DNA of 64,000 nt from Winogradskyella vidalii (GTDB taxonomy: Bacteria > Bacteroidota > Bacteroidia > Flavobacteriales > Flavobacteriaceae): positions 372,001 through 436,000 of the forward strand of contig NZ_JABFDG010000001.1 of NCBI RefSeq assembly GCF_013403955.1, read 5' to 3'. The translations under genes and the position numbers were made by a program. Below are positions 1 through 8,234 of this stretch, piece by piece. Position 1 is the first letter of the stretch. Each line of letters opens with the position of its first letter. The notes under the pieces were generated by a model. The model was not told the DNA's origin. It worked only from the letters and a program-made list of their open reading frames with translations, and ran no database searches.

Positions 1-968
1 GTTATTTAGAAGGTGACACAGCCTCTAGTGAATATGCGGTGTTGATGGAGTGGGATAATATTTATTATACCAAACCTAGTAAAAAAGCGAGCAGTGTTAA
101 AACGGTTGTGCGTTTAGGGTTGATTCAGTGGCAAATGCGTCCTTATAACGGTTTAGATGATTTGATGCAGCAGGTAGAATATTTTGTAGATAGCGTCTCA
201 GCTTACCGTTCCGATTTTGCGGTGTTTCCAGAGTTTTTTAACGCCCCATTAATGGCAAAGTACAATCACATGCACGAGCCTCAAGCGATTCGGGAATTGG
301 CTAGTTATACGCAAACCATTGTTGAGAAAATGCAGCAGTTATCTATTTCATACAATATCAATATTATTACTGGAAGCATGCCTGAAGTGGTCGATGATAT
401 CTTATATAATGTAGGCTATTTATGCCGAAGAGATGGGAGTTTAGAACGCTACGAGAAAATTCATGTCACCCCAGATGAAGCCAAAGTTTGGGGAATGCAA
501 CGTGGTCATCAACTGAAAACTTTTGAAACAGATGCTGGTAAAATAGGAATTTTAATCTGTTACGATTCTGAGTTTCCTGAATTGTCAAGGTTGTTAGCCG
601 ATGAAGGCATGGACATATTATTTGTCCCATTTTTAACCGATACGCAGAATGGTTATTCGCGCGTAAGGTTGTGTGCACAGGCGCGTGCCATTGAAAACGA
701 ATGTTATGTGGCTATAGCTGGAAGTGTAGGGAATTTACCTAATGTGAATAACATGGACATCCAATATGCGCAGTCAGCAGTCTTTACACCTTGTGATTTT
801 GCCTTTCCAAGTAATGGTATAAAAGCAGAAACCACAGCAAATACAGAAATGATATTAGTGGCCGATGTAGATTTAGGACTGTTGAGAGAACTACATTCCT
901 TTGGTGCGGTAAAAAATTTAAAAGATCGAAGAAAAGATGTTTATGATGTTATTCGAGTAATTAAATAA
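1..968 (+). CDS. Carbon-nitrogen hydrolase (nitrilase superfamily), 5' end outside window
   Basis: The reading frame is open from base 3 through a stop at 966-968, so the gene starts before the window; the GTG at 39 is only an internal codon. The visible part is a complete nitrilase-fold domain. The catalytic triad is recognisable: Glu in VFPEFF (bases 231-233), Lys in YEKIHVTP (456-458) and Cys in ICYDSEFPE (558-560). Such enzymes hydrolyse C-N bonds of amides or nitriles; the substrate cannot be told from sequence. In Flavobacteriia this domain is often the C-terminal half of a protein with an N-terminal GNAT acetyltransferase domain. The upstream in-frame residues (YLEGDTASSEYAV) are compatible with that, but the GNAT part is not in view. 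A 45-base gap separates it from the next gene on the same strand. Confidence 0.9.
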   Translation, partial: YLEGDTASSEYAVLMEWDNIYYTKPSKKASSVKTVVRLGLIQWQMRPYNGLDDLMQQVEYFVDSVSAYRSDFAVFPEFFNAPLMAKYNHMHEPQAIRELASYTQTIVEKMQQLSISYNINIITGSMPEVVDDILYNVGYLCRRDGSLERYEKIHVTPDEAKVWGMQRGHQLKTFETDAGKIGILICYDSEFPELSRLLADEGMDILFVPFLTDTQNGYSRVRLCAQARAIENECYVAIAGSVGNLPNVNNMDIQYAQSAVFTPCDFAFPSNGIKAETTANTEMILVADVDLGLLRELHSFGAVKNLKDRRKDVYDVIRVIK

Positions 969-1013
969 GCCTTATATTTAAAAAAAATTTAGCTCCAGAA
1001 ATAATATTAAAGC

Positions 1014-1340
1014 ATGAAACCAAAAGACGCACATTTAAAACGAGTTATAGTTGATTTCAAAAAATTGACACCAGAAATTTTAGCACTTTTAGTAGAAAAA
1101 TACCCAGATGGCTATGATGACGGCCAAATTGTATCGTTTAAGAATGCTAAAAATGAAATTGTAGAAGCTGTAGAAGTAACGACAGAAGATACCAAGTATT
1201 TGGTGAAAGTGAGTACGAAACTAGAGCAAACTATGGAAAATTATGACGAAGAGGATTATGAAGATTTTGAAGATGATGATCCAGATGCAGTTGTTGATCC
1301 AGAGTTAGAGCCTGGTGCTGAAGATGAAGATTTCTCTTAA
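1014..1340 (+). CDS. Small conserved acidic protein of unknown function
   Basis: A 108-residue soluble protein. The first two thirds (about residues 1-75) look folded, beginning MKPKDAHLKRVIVDFKKL and containing PDGYDDGQIVSF and VKVSTKL. The last third is almost wholly Asp/Glu (EEDYEDFEDDDPDAVVDPELEPGAEDED) and is probably disordered. No signal peptide, membrane segment or catalytic motif is visible. I recognise it as a type of short protein common in Flavobacteriia but know no experimentally supported function, so none is given. It follows the nitrilase-domain gene on the same strand by 45 bases and may be cotranscribed. A strong rho-independent terminator lies about 95 bases downstream. Confidence 0.85.
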   Translation: MKPKDAHLKRVIVDFKKLTPEILALLVEKYPDGYDDGQIVSFKNAKNEIVEAVEVTTEDTKYLVKVSTKLEQTMENYDEEDYEDFEDDDPDAVVDPELEPGAEDEDFS

Positions 1341-1372
1341 GAACACATCTTCTTAAGGTGTTTTATTGTTAC

Positions 1373-1412
1373 TATTTAGCTATGCTTACCTAATTAATTA
1401 GAAAGCTAAATA
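1373..1412. repeat. Inverted repeat in intergenic gap
   Basis: TATTTAGCT at 1373-1381 pairs perfectly with AGCTAAATA at 1404-1412 (9 bp, 22-base loop). It lies between the small acidic protein gene and its terminator. It could be part of the 3' untranslated structure or a remnant repeat; no T-run follows directly. Confidence 0.5.
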
Positions 1413-1435
1413 AAGATAATTTTTATAGAATATAT

Positions 1436-1466
1436 AGACTGCTAGGAAACTGGCAGTCTTTTTTTT
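1436..1466 (+). terminator. Rho-independent terminator of the plus-strand unit
   Basis: AGACTGC at 1436-1442 pairs with GCAGTCT at 1453-1459, and an eight-T run follows at 1459-1466. It terminates the nitrilase/acidic-protein transcript. The stem overlaps the last codons and stop of the minus-strand membrane glycosyltransferase gene (stop at 1442-1444), so the two convergent genes end in the same structure. Confidence 0.8.
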
Positions 1467-2866
1467 AGGATCACTTCCCAAATAAACACAGAAAATACAA
1501 TAAGGTATTCTACTCCAATAATCCATAGGTTTTCTGAATTAGCCGCGTTAGAATAAGCTAAATAACTCAGAATAATTGCCAATGACCAAATTAGTGGGAA
1601 TTTGTAATTAGTAAACACGCAAAAAATAACAAGTGTTGCAATGTACCAAGGATGAACTGTTGTGCTTAGAAACAAATAACATGTGAATGCTAATAGCATG
1701 GAACCAATTAATTGCGGTAACGTGTTGTTATTTCTAAATAATGAGAAGCTTAGAATGATGATTACGGAAATTAAAGGTAGTATTTTACCAATAATTGCAA
1801 TTTCATTATAGCCTGTTATACTATAGCCAATAGCTCTTAAGAGATAATAAATACTGGCATTAAACTCAAAATTTCCAAACCAAAGTCCCACCGTTTTTGA
1901 ATAATTAGTTACAAATTCCATAGAAAAGAACGGGAGGAAGAGTAGGGTAGTTGTTATACCAATTATAGTATAAAACCTAATTAATTTTAATAGGTCAATG
2001 CGAGGAACATGTGATGTGGTAATCTTTTCGTTATTAACAGATGCCTTCACTTTGTTTGTAAGGAGGTTTCTATTTTTTCTAAACCAACCAAAAAACAAAG
2101 GCAACAACATTAATGGAATTAATTTTACAGAAATAGAACAAGCTAAAACAAGAGCTGCCGATTTCCACTTACCTGAATGTAGTAAATACAAGGACCAGAC
2201 AAGAAAGAAAATCATGACCCCTTCAAAGTGAAGATTTCCTGTTAATTCTATAATGATAAACGGATTTAGAATGTACCAAAAAATTCTTTTTGAATCTAGG
2301 TTTAAACGTTCTAAAAGTTTTTCTCCAAAGTATACAGTACCAAGGTCGGCAGCAATAATGAGTAATCGCATTACAATAACAGAACCTAAAATACTGTGGC
2401 GAGAAAATAAAGCGGCAATACTAAATAAAAACTGATTGATTGGAGGGTAATTGGTAAAATGTGAAGCGCTTAAGGGGCCCATACCATCATATAGTTCTTG
2501 TGCTTGTGGAACAGGAAATCTGCCACTTTCAATAAAAGAATCTGGAGTGTATAGATAAGGATTAAAACCTTCTAGAATCATACGACCATCCCAAATAAAC
2601 CGGTAAAAATCTTGCGATAGGTTGGGGGTTGCAAAAAGAAATAATAGTCTAAAAATAATAGAAAAAACCACTAAAAGTTTAAAGCCTGAAGTGTTATTAC
2701 CAGAAGCATTAATGATTTTATAGACTAAAGCAAATAATAAAATGTAAGATAAAAGGAGTTGGTAGGTATCGGTTCTTTCAATAGCGTAGGCAAACCATAC
2801 ATATAAAACACAGCTAACAATAAAAAATAGAAATGGAACTTTGTGATATTTCCAAAGCGTAATCAC
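1442..2866 (-). CDS. Multi-pass membrane mannosyltransferase-like protein (GT87/GT-C type)
   Basis: A 474-residue, strongly hydrophobic protein with roughly a dozen predicted membrane spans. After the second or third span comes SQDFYRFIWDGR (residues 84-95, D86, R89, W92-D93-G94). This loop motif is typical of polyprenol-phosphate-mannose-dependent GT-C mannosyltransferases, in which an early extracytoplasmic Asp is catalytic. The probable role is transfer of a sugar from a polyprenyl-phosphate donor on the outer face of the inner membrane. Its start overlaps the stop of the upstream cellulose-synthase-like gene by 4 bases (ATGA), so the two are translationally coupled. The next gene upstream is a dolichol-phosphate-mannose-synthase-like enzyme, which could make the lipid-linked donor. 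Family assignment is from motif and topology; acceptor and sugar are unknown. Confidence 0.75.
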   Translation of the reverse strand: MITLWKYHKVPFLFFIVSCVLYVWFAYAIERTDTYQLLLSYILLFALVYKIINASGNNTSGFKLLVVFSIIFRLLFLFATPNLSQDFYRFIWDGRMILEGFNPYLYTPDSFIESGRFPVPQAQELYDGMGPLSASHFTNYPPINQFLFSIAALFSRHSILGSVIVMRLLIIAADLGTVYFGEKLLERLNLDSKRIFWYILNPFIIIELTGNLHFEGVMIFFLVWSLYLLHSGKWKSAALVLACSISVKLIPLMLLPLFFGWFRKNRNLLTNKVKASVNNEKITTSHVPRIDLLKLIRFYTIIGITTTLLFLPFFSMEFVTNYSKTVGLWFGNFEFNASIYYLLRAIGYSITGYNEIAIIGKILPLISVIIILSFSLFRNNNTLPQLIGSMLLAFTCYLFLSTTVHPWYIATLVIFCVFTNYKFPLIWSLAIILSYLAYSNAANSENLWIIGVEYLIVFSVFIWEVILKKRLPVS

Positions 2867-4353
2867 ACCTTAGAACTTAAAGACTTAAAGAATACATAAC
2901 CAAAGCCAATAAAAAGCATTAAGTGAAATGGAAATAATCCAAAATCACCACCTTGATCGCCCACTACAAATGCACTGTACATTCCAAATGCAAAATAAAG
3001 CATCAATATACCTTCAATAACCACGTGTGGTGATAATTTTTTTCTGAGGTATTTATTGCCTTTCCAAGAATCTCTAATGGTGCTAATATTAAATTTAGGT
3101 GTTCTTACAAATTCACTTCGTTTACCAATATGACCTTCAATTACAGCAATAGAATTATGAAGTGAAAAGCCCATAGCTATGGAGAAAAAGGTAAAGAACA
3201 TACCAATGTAGCCAAAGAATTTTTTAAAACCACTACCGTAAATACTACGGTACATAAACCAATAACAGATAAAGAAAATAATAGTACTCATTACAAAGAA
3301 ACTCATCACGTAGAAGTAGTTTCTTAGGTGGGCGTATTCGTTCTTTATATACAACATCGGAATACTTAAAATAGCGACAGTAAATATGCTTAAAAACATA
3401 GTACTATTCAGTAGGTGAAGTAAACCGTGTACTTTTGTTTTAGTAGAAATGTTATCCGATTTTACAACGCGCCAAAGCATTTTTCGGAAGTTCTCAGCAC
3501 CACCTTTATTCCAACGGAATTGTTGAGAGCGTGCAGCACTAATAACAACAGGTAATTCAGCAGGAGTTTCAACATCCTCCAAATACTTAAATTCCCAATT
3601 TTTTAATTGTGCTCTATAACTTAAATCTAAATCTTCGGTAAGGGTGTCGCCTTCCCAATTTCCAGCATCTAGAATACAGGCTTTTCTCCAAACCCCTGCA
3701 GTGCCGTTAAAATTGATAAAGTGCCCTTTGCTATTTCTTCCAACTTGCTCTAAAGTAAAATGTGCATCTAAAGCAAATGCTTGTATTTTGGTAAGTAATG
3801 AATAATTTCTGTTGATATGGCCCCAACGTGTTTGAACTACACCAATTTTTTCATTTTTAAAATAAGGGATTGTACGTTTTAACCAATTAGGTTGTGGTAA
3901 AAAATCAGCATCAAAAATGACAATAAATTCACCTTTAGCAACTTTTAAGCCTTCTTTAAGTGCACCTGCTTTAAATCCGCTTCGGTCAACTCTAGTGATG
4001 TGTTTAATATCTAATCCTGTTTTGTGAAGCTGGTCGATATGTGCTTTAGTTGTAGCAATAGTTTCATCTGTAGAATCATCTAAAACCTGAATTTCTAACT
4101 TGCCTTTAGGATACTCTAAAAGCGCAATGTTATCCAACAAGCGCTCCATAACGTACATTTCGTTATAAACTGGTAATTGAATGGTAACTATTGGTATTTC
4201 TTCAGGATTTGTGAAATCAAATTTCTCACAATTTTGCCTTTTCTTTTTGGAAGACAAATAGTTGTAAAGAAGATTTAGTTGTGCCAATGCGTACATAAAA
4301 ATAAGTACGATGGCAATGGTGTAAATGACAATAATTATTGATTCGAGAATCAT
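2863..4353 (-). CDS. Processive GT2 glycosyltransferase, cellulose-synthase/CslA-like
   Basis: A 496-residue membrane protein: one N-terminal span (about 5-27), a cytoplasmic GT-A domain (about 50-285), then four to five C-terminal spans. The full processive GT2 motif set is visible: DDSTDET (92-98), the DAD metal site (148-150), TED (239-241) and QQFRW (277-281, QxxRW). These bind UDP/GDP-sugar, the metal and the acceptor terminus. Such enzymes polymerise a beta-glycan while threading it through the membrane. CslA-like members make mannans or glucomannans, others cellulose, so the product is open. It has 4-base overlaps with both the upstream polyprenyl-phosphate glycosyltransferase and the downstream GT-C gene, so the three form a tight operon. 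No BcsB, BcsC or PilZ partner is nearby. Confidence 0.85.
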   Translation of the reverse strand: MILESIIIVIYTIAIVLIFMYALAQLNLLYNYLSSKKKRQNCEKFDFTNPEEIPIVTIQLPVYNEMYVMERLLDNIALLEYPKGKLEIQVLDDSTDETIATTKAHIDQLHKTGLDIKHITRVDRSGFKAGALKEGLKVAKGEFIVIFDADFLPQPNWLKRTIPYFKNEKIGVVQTRWGHINRNYSLLTKIQAFALDAHFTLEQVGRNSKGHFINFNGTAGVWRKACILDAGNWEGDTLTEDLDLSYRAQLKNWEFKYLEDVETPAELPVVISAARSQQFRWNKGGAENFRKMLWRVVKSDNISTKTKVHGLLHLLNSTMFLSIFTVAILSIPMLYIKNEYAHLRNYFYVMSFFVMSTIIFFICYWFMYRSIYGSGFKKFFGYIGMFFTFFSIAMGFSLHNSIAVIEGHIGKRSEFVRTPKFNISTIRDSWKGNKYLRKKLSPHVVIEGILMLYFAFGMYSAFVVGDQGGDFGLFPFHLMLFIGFGYVFFKSLSSKV

Positions 4354-5042
4354 TTCTTAAAACTATATTTAAAAATCCAACCTAAGATTTTTATGCCTGC
4401 AAATATAGCACCTTTTATGGTTCCTGAAACTTTTGAGACACCTATTCTGTTTCTATAATTAACATCTATTTCTCTATAGCTTAACCGCTGTCTCAAAACT
4501 TTTAGTTGCATCTCTACAGTCCAACCATAAGTTTTGTCTTCCATGTTTAAGCCCAAAAGTTTATCGTATTTAATGGCTCTAAAAGGCCCTAAATCTGTAA
4601 ATGTGGATTTAAACAGTAGTCGCATTAGGCTTGTAGCTAGCCAATTACCAAATATTTGAGGGCTTGTCATAGAACCGTCTTCACGTAGTTCTTTAGTCCG
4701 TGCGCCAACTACAAAATCAATGTTATCTTCAATAATAGGTTGCACGATTTTAGTTAACTCTTCAGGATAATCACTGTAATCCCCGTCTAAAAAAACAATA
4801 ATATCCGTTTTGTTTTTTTGTTTAGAAATATAATTCATGCCTTTTAAACAAGCATAACCATACCCTTTTTGCTTTTCAACTAGAACGGTGGCGCCTGCAT
4901 TTTTAGCATTGATTTCAGTTTGATCGGTTGAATTGTTACTAACAACAATAATTTCATCAACGATTGAAGGAATAGCTTTTATAACCAAGGGAATAGATGC
5001 TTCTTCGTTATAAGCAGGAATAATAACTTTTATATTGGGCAT
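4350..5042 (-). CDS. GT2 glycosyltransferase, dolichol/polyprenyl-phosphate mannose synthase-like
   Basis: A 230-residue GT-A enzyme. Visible: the nucleotide-binding start IKVIIPAYNEE (residues 4-14), VVSNNSTDQT (34-43) and the FLDGDYSD metal motif (DGD at 86-88). It is short and has only a hydrophobic/amphipathic C-terminal tail (GIKILGWIFKY), as in single-domain DPM1-type synthases. These transfer mannose or glucose from an NDP-sugar to a polyprenyl phosphate on the inner face of the cytoplasmic membrane. It is the first gene of the three-gene operon and overlaps the next by 4 bases. A plausible reading is that it supplies the lipid-linked sugar used by the GT-C protein encoded third. The 197-base gap upstream would hold the promoter; no clear consensus was recognised there. 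Confidence 0.8.
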   Translation of the reverse strand: MPNIKVIIPAYNEEASIPLVIKAIPSIVDEIIVVSNNSTDQTEINAKNAGATVLVEKQKGYGYACLKGMNYISKQKNKTDIIVFLDGDYSDYPEELTKIVQPIIEDNIDFVVGARTKELREDGSMTSPQIFGNWLATSLMRLLFKSTFTDLGPFRAIKYDKLLGLNMEDKTYGWTVEMQLKVLRQRLSYREIDVNYRNRIGVSKVSGTIKGAIFAGIKILGWIFKYSFKK

Positions 5043-5208
5043 TTAGTGCTTTTGAAAGTGCGAAAATACGATTTTGAAAGCGTAAATGTTTACTATTTAC
5101 GGCAACTTTTTAAGTGCGCTCTATCTGAAAGTACATAACGAAATTCATGCTTTTCTATAATATTCAACTAATTGCTGAAATGATAACCGTTTTTATACTT
5201 TTTAGAGT

Positions 5209-5230
5209 CTGAAACTGAAACTGAAACTGA
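5209..5230. repeat. Short hexanucleotide tandem repeat (CTGAAA)
   Basis: About 3.7 copies of CTGAAA lie 9 bases beyond the stop of the polyferredoxin gene (stop at 5240) and 166 bases before the start of the glycosyltransferase operon. It could vary in copy number by slippage. No coding or operator role is evident. Confidence 0.6.
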
Positions 5231-5239
5231 GACCAATCC

Positions 5240-6829
5240 CTATTTCTGATTCACGAAATCCATTAAATCCACATCATTTCCTAATAGCACATCATTAGAA
5301 TTAATACGTCCTTTCATACCATCATTTTCTAATTTTAATACTCCTCTAGGACAAACTGCTGAACATATACCACAGCCCACACAACTAGAACGTACTATGT
5401 TTTCGCCTTTTTGGGCATAAGCTCTTACATCAATACCCATTTCGCAATAGGTAGAACAATTACCACAGGAAATACATTGTCCGCCGTTGGTCGTAATTCT
5501 GAATTTTGAGAACAAACGTTGCTGAAATCCTAGGATAGCAGCCATAGGACAACCAAAACGACACCAAGAACGGTTTCCTAAAATGGGATAAAATCCTGTG
5601 CCTATAACTCCAGAAAAAATGGAGCCAATATAAATACCATATGCAGCTCTTAATGCTCCGGCTTTAATATAAAAAAGGTGATCGGTAGTACTTGTAAAAT
5701 GCATTATTAATAAAAATGCAATTACAGTAAAGAAGCTAATGGCACCATACTTTGCATCTTTTGCTAATTCTTTGCGTTTAAAAATCATTGTAGCAGCAAA
5801 TACTAAGGATAATAAACCAATAACCAAACTGATAAAAACACCGCGAGTGAGCCAAAAATCATTTTTATCGTAACCTAAATAGGTATATACAACGGCTGTT
5901 GTCATAACTACAGAAAACACAAGTACCACATGGATTAACCAACGTTCTATTTTCCAGGCGTACATTTTTTTAGATGATAATTGTCTAAAAGAGTCGCCAG
6001 CTGTTTCTGCTAAGCCTCCACATCCACAAACCCAAGAGCAATACCAACGTTTACCGTATTTGTACGTTAATATAGGTGTAATAACAAAAATAGAAAGTAT
6101 TCCAAAGATGAGTAGGGCCAAGCCTATATTTCCACTAGATAAAAACCCTTTTACAGACCATTCATCAAAAATGTAGTAGTTAAGCGGCCATATACTTTTT
6201 AAATCATAGTATGGTAAATCGTTATTCATCACATACATAAATTCAGGAATCAAAAAGGCAAAACCTAGTTGAAAAAACATAACAGAAACCGTACGTAGTT
6301 GTTGGTAGCGATTATGTCTATATTTTAAAATGAACTTATATCCAAAGGCTAAAATCGCTACAGTATATAAGGTGCCGTAAACAAACCATTGACTCGCATT
6401 TCTCCCGCTTAATAGTTGACTTAGAGGGTCAAACAAACTAATTAATCCAGTGTTTGCTTCACCATCAGTACCTAGGCCTAAATATTTAGGAAAGAAGTAA
6501 AGTACAATGTAAAATGTTGTTAGAATAACACCAACAATCCAACCCCAAACTCCACGTGATGAAATGGATTTAAACCATACACCATCATTTTTTATGCCTT
6601 CTAATTTGTTTAAGTAAAACGCTCGAGAATACACAACGATACCACCAATGATTAGGCCTATGGAAAGTGTTAAAAAAGCAGCTTTATTAGGAAAATTGGT
6701 GTTGAAAAGCGCTAGGACTAGTATAAATAATCCGATAACACCTACGGCAAGCGCTACTTTTTGTTTATTTGAAATATCTAAGGCATCGGGTTTAGCCAAT
6801 GACATACTGTGGTTTAATTTATTGCTCAT
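5240..6829 (-). CDS. Membrane polyferredoxin (NapH/NosR/CcoG-like 4Fe-4S protein)
   Basis: A 529-residue protein with about ten membrane spans. The cysteine motifs are CSWVCGCGG near residue 265 in a loop between spans, WCRFGCPMA after the last span (near 425), and two C-terminal ferredoxin sites, CISCGNCSTYC (near 450) and CVGCGICSAVCP (near 482). The last two are CxxCxxCxxxC 4Fe-4S ligand sets. The layout matches the NapH/NosR/RdxA class that moves electrons from the quinone pool or a flavoprotein across the membrane. The N-terminal FMN domain of NosR is absent. It sits 5 bases after the FAD oxidoreductase gene, which may be its electron donor or acceptor. No nap, nos or cco genes are in the window, so the pathway is unknown. 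Confidence 0.8.
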   Translation of the reverse strand: MSNKLNHSMSLAKPDALDISNKQKVALAVGVIGLFILVLALFNTNFPNKAAFLTLSIGLIIGGIVVYSRAFYLNKLEGIKNDGVWFKSISSRGVWGWIVGVILTTFYIVLYFFPKYLGLGTDGEANTGLISLFDPLSQLLSGRNASQWFVYGTLYTVAILAFGYKFILKYRHNRYQQLRTVSVMFFQLGFAFLIPEFMYVMNNDLPYYDLKSIWPLNYYIFDEWSVKGFLSSGNIGLALLIFGILSIFVITPILTYKYGKRWYCSWVCGCGGLAETAGDSFRQLSSKKMYAWKIERWLIHVVLVFSVVMTTAVVYTYLGYDKNDFWLTRGVFISLVIGLLSLVFAATMIFKRKELAKDAKYGAISFFTVIAFLLIMHFTSTTDHLFYIKAGALRAAYGIYIGSIFSGVIGTGFYPILGNRSWCRFGCPMAAILGFQQRLFSKFRITTNGGQCISCGNCSTYCEMGIDVRAYAQKGENIVRSSCVGCGICSAVCPRGVLKLENDGMKGRINSNDVLLGNDVDLMDFVNQK

Positions 6830-6834
6830 TTTTG

Positions 6835-8139
6835 TTATGCCGTTTGTAATTGATTAGTGTAGGTTTGTAAAATATCGTTTTCAAATTTTGAATAAAACTC
6901 AGGGTCAAAATTAGCTTCAGAGAGATGATGCATAACGTAATCCACATCGCGTTTTTCGGTGAGCCATCGGTCAAAAACTTTGTGACGCATTCTAATTCCA
7001 AACGTATTAATGCCTAAGAATTCGTTTGTGTCTTTATGATAGGCAACCGTAATACATTTAGTGTCATCCTTATGTTTCCAATGAAAATGAGTTTCATAAT
7101 CTGGTCGTCCGCGTTCGCCAAATACCCAACCATAAGTTTGATATTCAATATCTAAAAATTTAGCCGAATTAAACCAATGCCCTGGGTTGTATGCCATCTT
7201 GTTTCCACAAATTGTCTGAGCTAAAACTTCGCCCATCATACGGCCTGTGTACCACACGGCTTCAATAGGTCGTCGGTTTCCTATGGCTTCATGTTGTTCG
7301 GCACAGTCACCAATAGCATAAACATCTGGAATGTTAGTTTCTAAAAAACGATTTACTTTAACACCACGACCTAATTCAATTTTAGAAGTTTTTAAAAAGT
7401 CGATATTCGGAGTTACTCCTGCGGTTAAGCCAACCACATTACAATCAAGTTCTTCGCCAGTTTCTTCAATGATTACAGATTTTACATTACCATTTTCATC
7501 CGACTTTATTTCTTTTAGGTTAGTAGACAGTCGTAAATCGATATGATGACTTTTAATATGTCTGTTAATCATTTCACTTTCACCTTCAGGCAACACACCA
7601 TTCCAAAAGCTCGATTCTCTCACTAAAAATGTCACCGGAATGTTTCGGCTGTTTAGCATTTCAGCAAACTCAATACCTATTAAACCTCCACCAACAATAA
7701 CAGCACGTTTGCAAACGGTATTATTTGGTGCATGTTTTTCAAGGTTGTCTAAATCTTGTTTATGGTACATGCCCATAACGCCGTTTAAATCTTGTCCTGG
7801 CCAACCAAATTTATTAGGTTTACTGCCTGTGGCAATTACTAATTTATCATATTTTAAGCTATCTCCTTCAGCAAAATGAAGAGTTTTCGTTTCTGTTTCA
7901 ACTTGTTTTACGTAGCCTTTTTTAAGTTCAATTCTGTTTTTTTTCCAAAACCAATTTTCGTAAGGTTGCGTATGTTCAAACTTCATATGTCCCATGTAGA
8001 TGTACATTAATGCGGTACGAGAGAAGAAATAATCGGTTTCGGCAGAGACGATAGTTATTTTTTTGTCGGATAACTTTCTGATGTGTCTCGCGAGTGTAAC
8101 TCCAGAAATACCGTTGCCAATAATTACAATATGTTCCAT
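6835..8139 (-). CDS. NAD(P)/FAD-dependent oxidoreductase (pyridine nucleotide-disulfide class)
   Basis: A 434-residue two-dinucleotide-fold flavoprotein. The FAD site is GNGISGVTLARH at residues 8-19. The second Rossmann motif is VIVGGGLIGIEFAE near 148-161, and the FAD ribityl motif VYAIGDCAE is near 270. The redox CxxxxC disulfide of lipoamide dehydrogenases is absent, so it resembles rubredoxin/ferredoxin reductases or NirB-type FAD domains. The roughly 130-residue C-terminal part is rich in His and aromatic residues and is not a standard dimerisation domain that I can name. The gene lies directly upstream of the polyferredoxin (5-base gap), and the pair probably forms an electron-transfer module at the cytoplasmic membrane. 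The start is ATG at 8139. A 95-base divergent gap separates it from the lipoprotein gene at 8235. Confidence 0.85.
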   Translation of the reverse strand: MEHIVIIGNGISGVTLARHIRKLSDKKITIVSAETDYFFSRTALMYIYMGHMKFEHTQPYENWFWKKNRIELKKGYVKQVETETKTLHFAEGDSLKYDKLVIATGSKPNKFGWPGQDLNGVMGMYHKQDLDNLEKHAPNNTVCKRAVIVGGGLIGIEFAEMLNSRNIPVTFLVRESSFWNGVLPEGESEMINRHIKSHHIDLRLSTNLKEIKSDENGNVKSVIIEETGEELDCNVVGLTAGVTPNIDFLKTSKIELGRGVKVNRFLETNIPDVYAIGDCAEQHEAIGNRRPIEAVWYTGRMMGEVLAQTICGNKMAYNPGHWFNSAKFLDIEYQTYGWVFGERGRPDYETHFHWKHKDDTKCITVAYHKDTNEFLGINTFGIRMRHKVFDRWLTEKRDVDYVMHHLSEANFDPEFYSKFENDILQTYTNQLQTA

Positions 8140-8234
8140 TTAGTAAGGGTTGTTAGTGCGCTATAAGTCGAAGCTTTTGTTAAAACCTTAAACACTTAGG
8201 CGATTTTCTTTAAATTTAGGCATAATTTTAAAGT

